Counted from the first letter of the stretch, positions 11,340 through 24,130 are shown. The stretch: DNA of 64,000 nt from Fragilariopsis cylindrus CCMP1102 (GCA_900095095.1 FMBT01000457.1:29704-93703), one strand, 5' to 3'. The notes: a model not told the origin generated them from the sequence alone. Numbers and translations are program-made.

Positions 11340-12197
11340 TTATTGTTGTGCTGCTGCTGCATCTGCCAATCTTGCATCACGACTCTTCACCTTTTCTTCA
11401 AAACTCCGTCCTTGGACACGACAGGCTGCACGTCGGATTTCATCGACACTTGGTATATCCCCCCCTCCATCTGGTCCTAGTAGTCGTCCAGCAGTTCGAT
11501 ACTTCAACAAGGCTGATGAAAGTTCCTCTAGTGCAGCACTACTCTTTTGTTGATCCTTCTTACCTATGGCTTTCACTAATGCCTTCTGTGACTTCTCGAA
11601 ATCTTTTGCTGAGTCTTGCATATCTTTCGCGAAAGTCACCTTAACGTTTGTTCCGCCACCAAGTAAACTCGATGTGTATAACTTCATGGGTAGGATAGTA
11701 TCATCAGCGATCTTGAGGGCAAAATCGGATACGGCCTCCCAATTTTCTTCGCCGATCATTGCTGCAGCATCAGGTATAGCATCATTGCATTTTTTAATTC
11801 TTGGTAGGTATCTTTTCTTATTAGTCGGGTAGTAGTAATTCGAACGAAGGTTGGGTTCGAAGTTACTTTCCTCTTTTGACTGTGCAACAACAGCTTCACG
11901 AGAAACTTTCTTCGGTTTGTTAACGATTTTCGTTGGATCGCTACCAAATTCGTCTAATAATCCTCCAGCGAAAGCTGGTTTCGACAGTCCAAAACCGATC
12001 ATAAATGCAGAAGCTGCCGTCGCTCCATTAGAGACAAAAGACCTCCGAGAAGAATTGGAATTACTTGTGGCCATCGAGAGTGCTACTCCAGTATTTCGTT
12101 GCGTCGACGTCGACGTCGACGTCGGCTGTTGAAAGCCCGAAACTGACGACGATGCCAGTCCAAATACTAACAAGTTGAGAGCTATTGTCAGTTTCAT
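11340..12197 (-). CDS. Thylakoid-lumen four-helix protein, PsbQ-like
   Basis: 285 residues from the Met at 12197; an in-frame Met 31 codons upstream would bury the signal peptide, so the inner start is preferred. Targeting is tripartite: hydrophobic signal with VSGF then QQP, a Ser/Thr-rich transit region, then a twin-arginine lumenal signal (SSRRSF, hydrophobic stretch, PAFA cleavage at about residue 86). The mature part is about 195 residues, helical, with YLPRIKKCNDAIPDAA and ELSSALLKYRTAGRLL. This matches lumenal extrinsic photosystem II subunits of the PsbQ/Psb31 four-helix type in plan, but I cannot tell which one, or exclude a lumenal protein of other function. Confidence 0.65.
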   Translation of the reverse strand: MKLTIALNLLVFGLASSSVSGFQQPTSTSTSTQRNTGVALSMATSNSNSSRRSFVSNGATAASAFMIGFGLSKPAFAGGLLDEFGSDPTKIVNKPKKVSREAVVAQSKEESNFEPNLRSNYYYPTNKKRYLPRIKKCNDAIPDAAAMIGEENWEAVSDFALKIADDTILPMKLYTSSLLGGGTNVKVTFAKDMQDSAKDFEKSQKALVKAIGKKDQQKSSAALEELSSALLKYRTAGRLLGPDGGGDIPSVDEIRRAACRVQGRSFEEKVKSRDARLADAAAAQQ

Positions 12198-12434
12198 TCT
12201 TGGTATTTTTTTAGGAATGTAATTTTGAAATCTGATAGGCTTATCTCTAACTTGCTGCAACAATGCTCGAACAGGGTACAGTACTCTCAACTTGATACCA
12301 CAAAGCTTCTGGCGTGGTCGTTAGCAACAACCCACAACGCATTTCAATTTCTATTTATTTGGTTAGGATTTTCTCGAAAAAACGTAAGATCATAGTATTT
12401 TCGTGAAGAAGTGCGTGCCGATGCATGAGTGATG

Positions 12435-12831
12435 ATGTGGTATTCTTATTTTGAAGTACAGAAACAGTTCTAATAGTTAAGGTGCACGACTCAGACGACA
12501 TGGTGAGAAATGTACAGTACAATAAGTCAATAATTAGCCTATACAAATCAAGAAAGAAAACATATTTTCAGATTTGATGTACAGTACATCAATTATGTTT
12601 GTTGATCTCCAACAAGTAAAGGTGGTAGGATCATGTGGTATTCTTATTTTGAAGTACAGAAACAGTTCTAATAGTTAAGGTGCACGACTCAGACGACATG
12701 GTGAGAAATGTACAGTACAATAAGTCAATAATTAGCCTATACAAATCAAGAAAGATAACATATTTTCAGATTTGATGTACAGTACATCAATTATTGTTTG
12801 TTGATCTCCAACAAGTAAAGGTGGTAGGATC
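12435..12831. repeat. 198-bp direct tandem duplication
   Basis: Copy 1 spans 12435-12632 and copy 2 12633-12831. They differ by one substitution (AAGAAAGAAAAC versus AAGAAAGATAAC) and one inserted T (ATTATG versus ATTATTG). Each unit carries two TGTACAGTAC palindromes. Confidence 0.95.
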
Positions 12832-13659
12832 AAGATCAGCGCGAATTTTTGACTTGCCTTTTTGGTCCTCATTGTAACCCCCAATTCTGCAATTCAATGA
12901 CATCAACAATAGGAACAGGAACAGATGTAACCTCAGTGGAAAGAGACAACATTGTTGTAGATGTATCCCACTGCAGCAATGATTGCACTGTTTGATCCTA
13001 ATGGTTTAAAAATTCTTCATTCATTGTGAAAAATTCAGATGTAGAATTGAATTGTAATTTAGAAAACCGTTTCAATTTTTATTCAAGGGCTACGATGAAG
13101 AAGAAGACAGGAGACAACAGCAACGATGGTACATTAAGTAACACTGACGGCATTAAATAATAACAACATCTGATTTGAATTAATGAATTACCATCCGGTC
13201 CCAGTTCAACAAGAGGTATATCATTATCCATACTAATCAAATTGATTAATACTACTCCAACAGGATAGCAATAGTAATGATACGGAAGGAAGGAAGGACA
13301 ACAACAAGTTGAAGCAATAACTAATGTACCTCACTTGTGGCTGTCCGGTCTTCTTTTCTTTCTGTTCACCTAACAAAATGAGCCGATTTAAATACAAGAT
13401 GTAAAATTCATTATTTAAGATAATAACAACAACAACAATGTTCAACAACAACAACAAATAATAATAATGATAAAAATGGAATAACAACAACATACTGATA
13501 CGATACGGAATAACAGCAACAACAAATGATAATAACAACTGCTATACCATATGATACCAAAAATAATACTAGTACAGTAAGTAAAATATAAAATGATATC
13601 AACTAATTCTTTATTTTAATTCTTTATTCCTCTTTATACTATATCCAACTCCTCTTCAT

Positions 13660-13771
13660 CTAGGACGTCTTCTTCTTCTTCCTCCTTCTCACTATCATCA
13701 TCACCATCATCAACATCATCATCAACAACAACAACAACAACAACAAGTACTATATGGATTTGAATACTACA
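13660..13771 (-). repeat. Low-complexity tract, right member of an inverted pair
   Basis: Its reverse complement begins TGTAGTATTC, then TACTTGTTG, GTT and GAT repeats, the shared 21-base block and GAG/GAA repeats, matching the tract at 10184-10320 in order. Confidence 0.6.
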
Positions 13772-14962
13772 ACAAGTAATAATAATAATAACAATTGATT
13801 GACAACAAGGAATAATGATATGTCGAGATTTGAGAGATGACGATGTGTCGATATTTACTTTCACCTGTTTTTTTCGTGTATCAATTTTCTCGTGTGTTTT
13901 CTCGTCTTAATCAGGATATGCCATATCATGCCAATATGCAAGGAGACTAATAAGCTGAGATTGGATGCTTCTGACTGATGATAGAGAGGTCTCTTTGATG
14001 CTTTGAAGAAAAACTTGATGGTATTGAGAAAATGAAGTCAACAGACAGTACAGCTGATGGGAGAACACTTGAATTTGATGTGATCCCTAAAATGATGTGA
14101 GATCACAAATCACCCTACCCACACCAACAAATGTTTTGGGCCCAACAAAGCATCCTCTTAAAGACAAAACATTACACAGCATGTATATTATGTCTAACTA
14201 GCAACATCATCATAGTTGTAAATAATTTATCTAAAGCTTCTAAAAATCTTCTTCTTTTACTACATTATGAATGTTGTGAGTGAATACAACAACATTACTA
14301 CCAGCATTGAGCAGAGCTTATGGGCAAGCACTTATATTACCCCTATCCAGTAAATTAAAGTTTCAGGAATCCATTATAGGAGATCAGGAGATCAACCTTG
14401 TTTCAAAAAATTAAGAGTGATGAAGAAACACCCCCCCTGACTGGCCTACTGCTGAGTGAGAAGAAAAGATGAATAATAATAATGTATCTGACTTGACTAT
14501 TGAACTGGAAACATGTAACTGATGACTCACTCAGTTTGAGAGTTTTTCATCCCTTAGTATATAAATTTATAGATCCAGTTGATACGATGCATCCTTTAAC
14601 CTACAATGTATTATACTACTAGTACTGTACCTCTGTAATCAAATGATGTTGATGACATACCATTATTTTTTGCTATGTTTTTAGAACTTTAGCTTCTTGC
14701 CGTCAACCGAGAACAAAGAATTTTAAGCGCTGCCTGGCTGCAAGCCGATCAAAACCTACGCTTCCTTTTGCGTTATCGTGCGAATTTTATGCAAATAAAA
14801 AAAAAATCACATCTCTTGTCGTTGTGCTGTTCGACTGTCTTCTTTTCAAGCAAATCATAGCGCTTAATAAATCAAATTACGGGGATCTAATCTCGTAGAA
14901 AATCAATTTACACACAATATTTAAGTAGACATCACAACAAAAATAATTTGGGAACATGGCCC

Positions 14963-17900
14963 ATGAGCGAGATTGGACAAGTACAAAATCAGGAGCAGTA
15001 TCATAACATTGTATCTAGTTTGATCAACGAGACGTCAGAAGGGAGAAACTCTGAGGATTCGTCAAACGATCGGCTTCCAATTAGAAGACCCCGGGCCCCG
15101 GGGGCTCTTCGTCTTTTCCAAGTCTACGAGCAAGAACAAGGACAACGAGCTAAAGGAAAAGGGGGAATAATTGCACCTCAAAAAGTCTTATTCGATTGGG
15201 TAAAGAAATTGGTTAGTAAAAATTAGTCTCTAATTTGGGGAGAAAATAAAATCCCCCCATAGTTCTTATTTTATGTGTTACTTGTTTGTAATTAATTTAT
15301 AAGTTAGTCAGTCAATCTTCATTCTCAGCTTTTTCTGACTTCGTTTATATTTTGCTTACTGTAACTTTCTGTATTGATATTCATCGCAGGTGAAGTCTAT
15401 CGAAAAAGGTAACAAGACTAAATCAACTTCAAGAGACGCACTGGATCTTTTTGAAGCAACATCTATTGCAACTGAGAACGGACCAATTAATTGTTGGGAC
15501 GAAGATCTAGTGGCTCACGTCGTTGACATTTTTGAAACACATCCGGTACGTGCAATAATAAGAACGGAATTGAACTACTACAACCAGTAGTAGCAATACA
15601 CATACACACGACAATTGTTTAACTAAAATAACAATTTATATCTCGTTATTATTTTTTGGTATGGTTAGGTTTTTGAATCCAACAATATTCCATCGTTCGG
15701 TATAATTCTTGAAAGACTTAAAGATCCAAAACAGGATATTGAAATAAAGATGGACAACAAAAATAATAACAACAACATCAACTCGCAGTCGTTGTCGCTC
15801 GGAGCGCTAGCTTCGGGAGTTGCTAGTAGCGTGTCCCCATCCGACGGCTCTGGTTCGTCGATCGGGATATCGAATATTTTACAAGACATCGGACCAGCGT
15901 GTACTCAAAACCGATCAACGTTTCGAGAAACTTTGGCCGAAATTACTGCTAATAATACTACACCTGGACTGAACGAAGCGGCGCTGGCTAGAGTTATACA
16001 TTTCTTTAGCGACAAGGGAAAGGATTCAGAGGGATCCTCATCAGCGATAGGTGTATCTTCGTCACTTTTGGGAAGTCTCATTCCGGGGAGAGGAAGTGAG
16101 GTTTCTGCAGACGGTTGGAATCTCAAATCTGTAGCGGAGGTACTTGAACAAGATTATTCCTCTCGGGATTGGAATTTAGTTGCTCAGTGCTGGGATTTCG
16201 CTGGATTTGTTATAAAAGATGTAGACCAATTTCGTAGTTTGTTGGATCTATATCGGGCGGGAGCGAAGCGAGCTCCACCTTTGTCTGCATTTACTTCGCA
16301 ATGGAGAAATGCGACAGGGCAGCTTTGTATTATTGAATCTATCATGACTGTGCCTCAAAATGTTTTCATGACTCCATTAAATGAAGAAGAATCTGCTGAC
16401 GCAGCTACGGCTGCTGCTGGGGCTACTGGAATTGATCCACAATCTTTTGCATCGATGGAAATTCTTCAACGGCTTCTATTCCTGTCGGACATTCCGTCTT
16501 TGTATCGACGAGTAAGAGATTTGTTTGTAAGGGGATTACTAAGCTGTCCTGAGGTTCTACTGTGCTCGTTGGTTCGTTTGCAATTGCACGTCGCAAATAC
16601 ACCACCTCAATCCGGGAGAGAAGCTTTGGCCAATGCGGGGCTACAGATTAAAACAGAACTCATGAGGGAATTGATCCCTCTATTCTTTCGACCCAATACT
16701 CATCATCGGGTACAAAATGCACCAGCTGCGCTTCGTAGACTTTATGCAATTTCGCCAAATACAGTCACAGCTGCTTGCTTCGAGGCATGGCGGAGTACAA
16801 TCGGAGACAACTCTCAGATGCGGGTTGCCACCCTAGTTCATATCATCAACATTGCCCGTCTTCTGCCTTCTCCTGCAGATGCAGTCGCTTCGTTGCTAAA
16901 CGGAGGCAAAGATCCTGAATTTAGTGTTGCAATCGCATTCGTGATGGCTGATAATGACTTCCTCCAACTCAAGCCATGGTTGAATGAAAAATTATCGCAA
17001 AGGAATACGGTAGGCATATTCGCAGCGGCTATTGTATCGTACATTGCCAAGACGCATTCCACCGCGTCACTTCGAGGAACCGAACCTACCCCTCTTGTGA
17101 GCTTGGAGAATATTGTAACGGCATTACAAATTTTGAATGCACTCGATGCTACTACACTTTCACAACCATTTTCAAATGCCGATGGAACTCAAATGCAGGG
17201 CACGACACTTGGTGACAATGTGAAGGCTGTTTCAGAAGCATGTATTACTACTCACCCGAACTTGAGAGGAAGTTTAAGTGTGTCTAATACAACAATGAAA
17301 AATAACAATGGCGGCGGTGATGGAACTCCTGCTGGTCCTACCTCATCAACAGGAGCATCAGATGACGTTGAAGAAATGGCCACTGCCTACTTTCAAAAGA
17401 TCTACACTTCCGAACAGAGCATTGGTGAGGTTGTGGAGATGTTGAAGCGGTTCAAAACTTCTGGTAACTCGAAAGAAAATGAAATCTTTGCATGTATGGT
17501 TCATAATCTCTTTGACGAGTACAGATTCTTTTCTAAGTATCCTGAAAAGGAGTTACGGATTACAGGTATTCTATTCGGAACACTTATAGAAGAACAATTG
17601 GTTAGCAGCATTACACTTGGTATTGCCTTGCGATATGTATTAGAAGCTCTTCGTAAGCCACCATCGTCTTCGGGATCCACCACTAGCAGCGGAAAGATGT
17701 TTCAGTTTGGTATGTTTGCCTTAGAGCAATTCAAAGGGCGTTTACACGAATGGCCTCAATATTGCTCTCATATTGTACAAATCCCTCATTTGAAGGAAGG
17801 TTATGCAACTTTGGTAGCAGAGATTGAAACTGCTATGCTTGATAGTCAGAATCGAACTTCCGGGGCGGCAGCCGCAGGCACCACGACCCAAAGCTCCACT

Positions 17901-20900
17901 GCGAATATTTCTGCAGCAGTACCAACCCCTGAAGAGCAAAATCCCAACGCAAACAATACTTTTGCATCAAATATCGAAGGAACAGTTCCATTACAAAGCA
18001 CCAAATTTGAACGTGCCACTTCCATTTCTTCCGCGTCTTCGATCGGTGATCTTTCTGCACCCGTAATACCTGTAGACGAAAAGCCAAGAATCGCCGAATT
18101 TGGACCTATGCTTGGAAGAGCAGTAACAGACCTAGCCGACGAGGAGCAAGAGCATGAAGCTCCTCCTGAAAATTTATTGGATCGTATTCAGTTTTTGATC
18201 AACAATCTTGCTCCGTCGAACGTAGAAAAGAAATCTAAAGAGCTGAAGGATTTATTGGAACCCAAATACTTTAGCTGGCTTGCACACTTTCTTGTCGTGA
18301 AGCGAATCAGTACTCAAGCGAATTACCACCAATTGTACCTTAGCTTTCTAGATAACCTTGGCGAGTATGGAAAGGGTCTATTCGAAGCAATTTTAGACAG
18401 TGCATATCGAAATATCGGAAAATTACTTAGGTCTCCGAAGATCACCACATCGTCCTCAGAACGTAGCTATCTAAAAAATCTTGGAATTTGGCTAGGTCAA
18501 ATTACGTTGGCGAGAAATAGACCTATTTTACAAGTTATGTTGGACTGTAAAGAACTTCTACTCCAAGGGTATGAAACAGGGAAGCTGATCGCCGTTGCTC
18601 CTTTCCTTGCGAAGACATTGGAAGGGGCAAAGAATTCCTTTGTTTTTCGTCCACCAAATCCGTGGCTAATGGGATTACTTGGGGTGTTCCGATCAGTTTA
18701 CAACGTAGACGGGCTCAAGATGAATATCAAGTTCGAAGTCGAAGTCTTGTGCAAAAATCTTGGAACCAGATTGGAGGATATTCCATTAAGGGACCTAGAA
18801 TTGGCTAAGAGAGTGGCACCAGTGAAGGAAAAGAATCCTGACTTCAACGTCAAAGCTAGCTTGAAGGTACCTGTAGCACCTTCCTCGAATGCACTTTCCA
18901 CGCCGGATGCAAAGAACGCCTTGAACATATCGCTACAAGGTGATTCTACTCGTTCGGCAACTTCTGGTGGTGGCGACGACGAAGCTACTGTAATTCCTAA
19001 TCTTGCTGCATACGTGACGGTAAATCAAAGTTTGAATGAGCTTTTGCAGCAGTCTGCACAAGCAGGGACTTTGGCTTCACTCAATACCGCAGCTTTGAAG
19101 AGAGCCGTTCCGATTGCAGTGGATAGAGCAATTCGAGAGATCATTCAACCTGTAGTTGAACGTAGTGTTACGATTGCATGCATCACAACCAAAGAAATTG
19201 TTACAAAGGATTTTGCCATGGAAAGTGATGAGAATAAAATGCGTAAGGCTGGGCAACTCATGGTTGCGAATCTTGCCGGAAGTCTTGCTCTTGTGACATG
19301 CAGAGAGCCGCTTCGTTCGAGTGTTTCAACGCATTTGCGACAACTTTTGACACCAACCACGTCGGGTTCGGCGGATGGAAAACTAACAGAACAGGAACAA
19401 AACATTATTGAACAGTGTGTTCAGATTTGCGCCACCGATAATCTAGAACTTGGTTGCATGCTAATTGAAAAGGCTGCGACAGAAAAGGCTGTTCGTGATG
19501 TAGACGAGGCCCTTTCGCAACAGCTAAACTTGAGGCGGAAGCATCGCGAACAAACTGGTCAGCCATTCTATGATATGTCGATCTTCGGGAACAACCAACG
19601 TTACCCTGCAGGCCTACCAGACCAACTTCGTCCCAAACCAGGTGGTCTCAGAGCCGAACACTTTCAGCTTTATGATAGTTTTCAAAGGTTGCCGCGACAG
19701 ACTCCAACTTCTGGGGGTGCCTTGTCACCAAACGCTGCATCTGCAGGTGCTGGAATGGCTCCCGGACGGGCTGGTCCTGCTCGTGCTCCTGAAAATGAGA
19801 TACAAGCTGCTGGTCAGAAACCTCAACTTGGAATTGAAGCATTATCTGCTCTAGCAGCGAAACTCGACAGTGCCGTTACAACTCTTTTGGCTTCTGCAGG
19901 ACCTCGTGCACCAGAGGTGAAGTTGCAAATGTTACCACAAGAGCATCAAATTCGCCAATTGCTAACAGCCGTCAACCAGATTTTACCAAATCTAAACGCA
20001 TCTGGTGAAATCACTCGTGTATTGGCTCAAACTGAACAGGATTCAGTACTTCAGTTCTCTCAGGGAATTTTCAAGCGTCTGTACGAGCTTAGCTTGGGAG
20101 AGCCATTAAGACTTGAAGCCCTAGTGGCTCTTTTGGAAAAGATTAATGCGTCCTGTCCAAAACTTGGAAAAGATATGGGTACCTGGGCTACGTACGCTCC
20201 AACTAATACGGAAGCTCAACGACGTTTGCACAGAACGGTTCTGCTTCTACTTGTAAGGAGTCGTCTTCTGGCGGTCGCTGAATTAGATCAATTCCTCGCT
20301 GCTCGTGCTGATAACGGACGAAACCCTGTTTGGGTAGAGTTTGCGCTGCTCTTCATTCGAACTGCTTTCATGGAGAGAATTTCACTACCAAATGACTTTC
20401 CCAAGGTCATTGATTTGATGACTAGGATTGCTGATGGTCGTAGCCTAGCAGGTCAAGATGTAATTCAGGCTTACAAGAAACCAATACTTCGTATGTTGGA
20501 AGAAATGCGTGGGTTAGGACCAGCTACATCATCTGTAAATCCTGCTCCTCCCGGACAGGTTGCCAATGGAGCAGTAGCATCCACCGCCAATGATCGATGG
20601 GGACAATCTAATGGAACAACTCAGGACAGTAGTAGTCTATCAGTAGACTCGCTCTCGAGATTCTCGGCGGCAGCTGCTAAAGTGGCTGAAGCGACTGAGG
20701 GTTTCTCCCAAAAGGACCCACCCAATGCTAGACAGCAGGTCACACAGCTACTTGAAAATTGGATTCGAGTGAATAATGAGGCCACAGGAAATGAACAGAT
20801 CAACGCGCAGTTCCTCCAATACCTTCAACAATTTGGTGTTGGAACGGTTGAAGAGCACACCGAACGTTTTATTCGTCTCGCAAGTCAGGTCGTTGTCGAC

Positions 20901-22388
20901 GCCGTTTTGAAGTCTGCTACTGGTGGAGAAAACGGCAGAACCGTGTTGAATTATGCCGTTGCGGATGTCTATTGCAAACTGTTGGTCCTGATGTTCAAGA
21001 ATTTGAACGCTGGCGGATCGACACCTGAGCAGATCAAGGTTCAACGATTGGCTATGCTGAACAAAATTCTTGGATGTACTGTCCGCACTATGATGTGGGA
21101 CGTTGAGAGGTTGAAAGCTTCAGGAGCTAGAGGTAAATGGGATCAGAGACCATGGTATCGTATCTTTATGAATCTCATCATTGATATCAACAAACCAGAT
21201 CCAGAACTCGAGCCTATTCGACTCGGAATTCTCAGCGTCTTTGCAGCGACCTTCCATGTTTCGCAGCCGTTGGTTGTACCAAGTTTTTCTTTCTCTTGGT
21301 TCGAGCTTGTGTCACATCGCCATTTTTTACCCAATCTATTGCTCATTGAAGGACAGCAAGGGTGGGATACTATTCATCAGCTTTTGATCGATTACTTACT
21401 GTTTTTAGAACCCTACATCAACGTTGGGGAGATGACTCCTCCTGTCAAAAAGTTATACGAGGGAACACTCCGTGTTTTCTTGGTTCTTTTGCATGATTTT
21501 CCTTCCTTTTTAGCTGGATATCACCTTTCGTTTTGCAACGTAATCCCGCTGAATTGCATCCAACTTCGAAATATGATTCTTTCAGCAACACCCAAGGGGA
21601 TGAATCCACCAGATCCTTTCACACCAAACTTGAAGATCGATTTACTCCCTGAGATTTCTCAGAGCCCAATCATACTTTCGAATGTACTAGGACCAATCGA
21701 GTCATTCAGAGGTCACTTGGATGCTTTCCTAAAGGATGGCCAAATGAGAGACTTTCTCGAGGCATTCCCAATCTTTTTTAAGAAAGAACGTACAAACGAA
21801 ATTGATGCTCCGAAGGTCAACTCCCTTGTTTTATATGTTGGCATCCATGCTCTCGCACGGCAGAGCTCTCAGATCTCATTGTCTCATACACCGGAAATGG
21901 AGGTCCTTCAAAAGTTGATGGATTTTGATGATAAGGGTCGATACATTTGCTTGAATGCGATTGCAAATCAACTTCGCTATCCATCTAGTCATACCCATTA
22001 TTTTTCTTGCGTCATGCTATATCTATTCAGCGAGTCCAAGAATGTGGCAGTCAAGGAACAGATTACCCGAGTCCTCCTCGAACGATTGATTCTTCACAGG
22101 CCTCATCCATGGGGATTGCTGGTCACGTTCATTGAATTGATCAAGAATCAAGAACGATACGGATTTTGGAATTATCCCTTCACTCGGTGTTCCTCCGAGA
22201 TCGAAAAAGTTTTCGAATCTGTAAGTTTATTTTTATCTTATTTCATCTATTTATGTGTTGTATCCTGTATCATCTTTCTTCTGTTTTTTCTTCTCACATT
22301 GATTTCTTTTATACCCCATTTCTTATCTTGACAGGTCGCAAGGAGCGTGATGCCCCCTGGTGTTGCACTTGGAGGACGAGAAGAATAA
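14963..22388 (+). CDS. CNOT1: CCR4-NOT complex scaffold subunit NOT1
   Basis: Four exons: 14963-15211, 15390-15545, 15669-22220 and 22335-22388, all joined in phase 0 by GT-AG introns, giving 2336 residues. NOT1 scaffolds the CCR4-NOT deadenylase, which shortens mRNA poly(A) tails and represses translation. Domains in order: N-terminal HEAT-type helices (to about 720), the MIF4G-like CAF1-binding domain from PPENLLDRIQFLINNL (about 967 to 1190), the DUF3819/CAF40-binding helical domain (IPNLAAYVTVNQSLNELL to REPLRSSVSTHL, about 1242-1365), and the C-terminal NOT1 superfamily domain that holds NOT2/NOT3 (about 1950-2330). Ser/Gly/Ala-rich linkers separate them. Length is close to that of animal CNOT1. 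The start is the first ATG of exon 1. Confidence 0.93.
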
Positions 22389-22680
22389 AAAAATTATAGA
22401 AAGAACAAGAACAAAAATGTTTCAAATGTACAGTAACTTCCAATTCATATTTACACAATCCATTAATTATACACATAAACTCATTAATCTGCACATGATG
22501 TAAAAGAGCTAATAAAATTTAATTATATAATAGAAGCCAATTTTAAGTTTAAAACATCTGTATGAAGCAGAAATTGTGTACTAGCTAGCTAACTCAGAAA
22601 TTTGATTACGAGCTACTATAGTTGGGGTCAAACTACTTCGAGTACAGTAGTCAGCCAACTAAGTTAATTACAATTACCAA

Positions 22681-23511
22681 TTACCGATTATAAAAAATCT
22701 CCAGCGAAATAGGAATGAGCGTCAAAACAATATTTATTGAAGCATTGAAAATCAATCCTGCTGATGGAGCCGATGAAAGTGGTAAAACAGATTCCAATAT
22801 TGGTAGTTCATCTGCTGTTACTACTCCGCCATCACCACCACCCTCCAATCGATCCAGTAGTCCTACTGTCATATCATTTCCAACATCAAAAAAGTCCACC
22901 ACTGGATAAAATGGTCCTTCTTGCTGGTCTGGTGTTAATTTTTCGATTCCAGTTAAATTCCTATTATTTTTCACAACGACCGTCTTGGTTGCATAAAAGA
23001 ATGAATTACCATTGTTGTCATCTTGGATGGATTCTTGTAGTGTAAGTACTAGCATATCATCAAACATTCGGGATGCATGTTCATCATTAAAGTAAAATTG
23101 AGAAGTTAGTAACTCTTGTCCATTTTGCCAAATTTTAAAATGGATATGTGTGATTGGTCTGGACGGGTACAACCCAGGACGTTGTGTTTTCAGTAAAAAA
23201 ATTCCCATTGCATCTGTGTCGGCTGTACCAAAATAACTGAACGTATCATTGCATAATTCATACCCATCCACATCATTATTAGAAGGATTGCGGTAATAAT
23301 TACCATTATAATCGGCATGCCAAAATTGTACCTGTGCCTCTGGAACTGATTCTCCTACATCATTACGCAAACTTCCATATAATACTATATGTGGATTATT
23401 GGATGGTCCTTCTTGTTCTAGTTGCTGCTGTTGACAGTCAGAATGCTTGATGTAAAAGGAAAAATACAAGAGCAGAATCTGTAGAGAATAATTCCATCGG
23501 GGAATAGCCAT
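22681..23511 (-). CDS. Secreted intradiol ring-cleavage dioxygenase-like protein, motif order permuted
   Basis: 276 residues, single exon. Intradiol dioxygenases open catechol rings with a non-haem Fe(III) bound by two Tyr and two His. Seen here: signal peptide (1-26), strand IVLYGSLRND, then VPEAQVQFWHADYNGNYY (57-73), the iron segment GLYPSRPITHIH (113-124; Tyr115, His122, His124). The motif TPDQQEGPFYP…GNDMT, which lies N-terminal to these in bacterial relatives, is at 193-214 here. A Gly-rich linker and a hydrophobic C-terminal tail (about 245-272) follow, suggesting a GPI or membrane anchor. The first iron Tyr is uncertain. Activity on any aromatic substrate is inference. TACTGTACC sits directly 5' of the ATG. 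Confidence 0.8.
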   Translation of the reverse strand: MAIPRWNYSLQILLLYFSFYIKHSDCQQQQLEQEGPSNNPHIVLYGSLRNDVGESVPEAQVQFWHADYNGNYYRNPSNNDVDGYELCNDTFSYFGTADTDAMGIFLLKTQRPGLYPSRPITHIHFKIWQNGQELLTSQFYFNDEHASRMFDDMLVLTLQESIQDDNNGNSFFYATKTVVVKNNRNLTGIEKLTPDQQEGPFYPVVDFFDVGNDMTVGLLDRLEGGGDGGVVTADELPILESVLPLSSAPSAGLIFNASINIVLTLIPISLEIFYNR

Positions 23512-24130
23512 GGTACAGTAATCTCTCTCTCTCGTTCTTCTCGCTCTATTATTGCCAACGATGATGTTCTAATACCTGTGTCTATGATGCCGTGTTTTTC
23601 GGGATACCAATTGAGTTTTTGTATGTTAGTATGAACTTTACTGAAGCTCTTCCTCAATTGCAATGGTCGAATGGTTAACTTGTGATCTATCACGGCCGAG
23701 ATTTTGTAACTGCTCTGTTCCTAGTCTGCCGTATCGATCAAACAAGTTCAACTTCAACCTTCCTTGTTCTACATTCGTTGTCACAATAGAAATAGAAATG
23801 ACAAATAAATGTACGATTGATTATAGTTGTTATCTTGATTCATTCATCGAATTCGTTGATGTGATGGAATGGAATGATATTGTACAGTACAGTCTCTCAC
23901 TCGTCCATCAGCAAGATTTGTTTCCATAAAAATTTGAAAATTTTCACTTTCAATGCACGACTCAAAAGTGAAAGGGCAGGCAGACAGAGTACGAAAAAAA
24001 ATTATACATTAATAATAAGTAAATAAGTAGATACCTTGTCGAATATGAATGACGATGATGAGCCTTTTTATGACATTAATGCAATCATCTTCATGACCTC
24101 TACCGGTACAGGACCAGCAACACATAAAAT
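23512..24130. promoter_or_regulatory. Divergent intergenic region
   Basis: 619 bases between opposed start codons, with a CT-rich run at 23521-23540 and TACAGTACAGT at 23882-23892. No gene is recognised; it should hold both promoters. Confidence 0.4.

Larger units (their letters stand above)
12198..14962. other. Long intergenic region
   Basis: Holds a 198-bp tandem duplication, AAC/ATA/CAT-rich simple sequence (13230-13770) and AT-rich leader before NOT1. Frames across 13233-13864 translate to poly-Val, Leu or Tyr and are simple-sequence artefacts. I recognise no gene. Confidence 0.5.

Noticed and set aside
10184-13771. Intact transposon bounded by the inverted pair
   Set aside because: No transposase or target-site duplication seen, and the interior contains an ordinary plastid protein gene.
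13233-13864. Several minus-strand frames rich in Leu, Val and Tyr
   Set aside because: Simple AAC/ATA sequence read in reverse; no start context or conserved protein.
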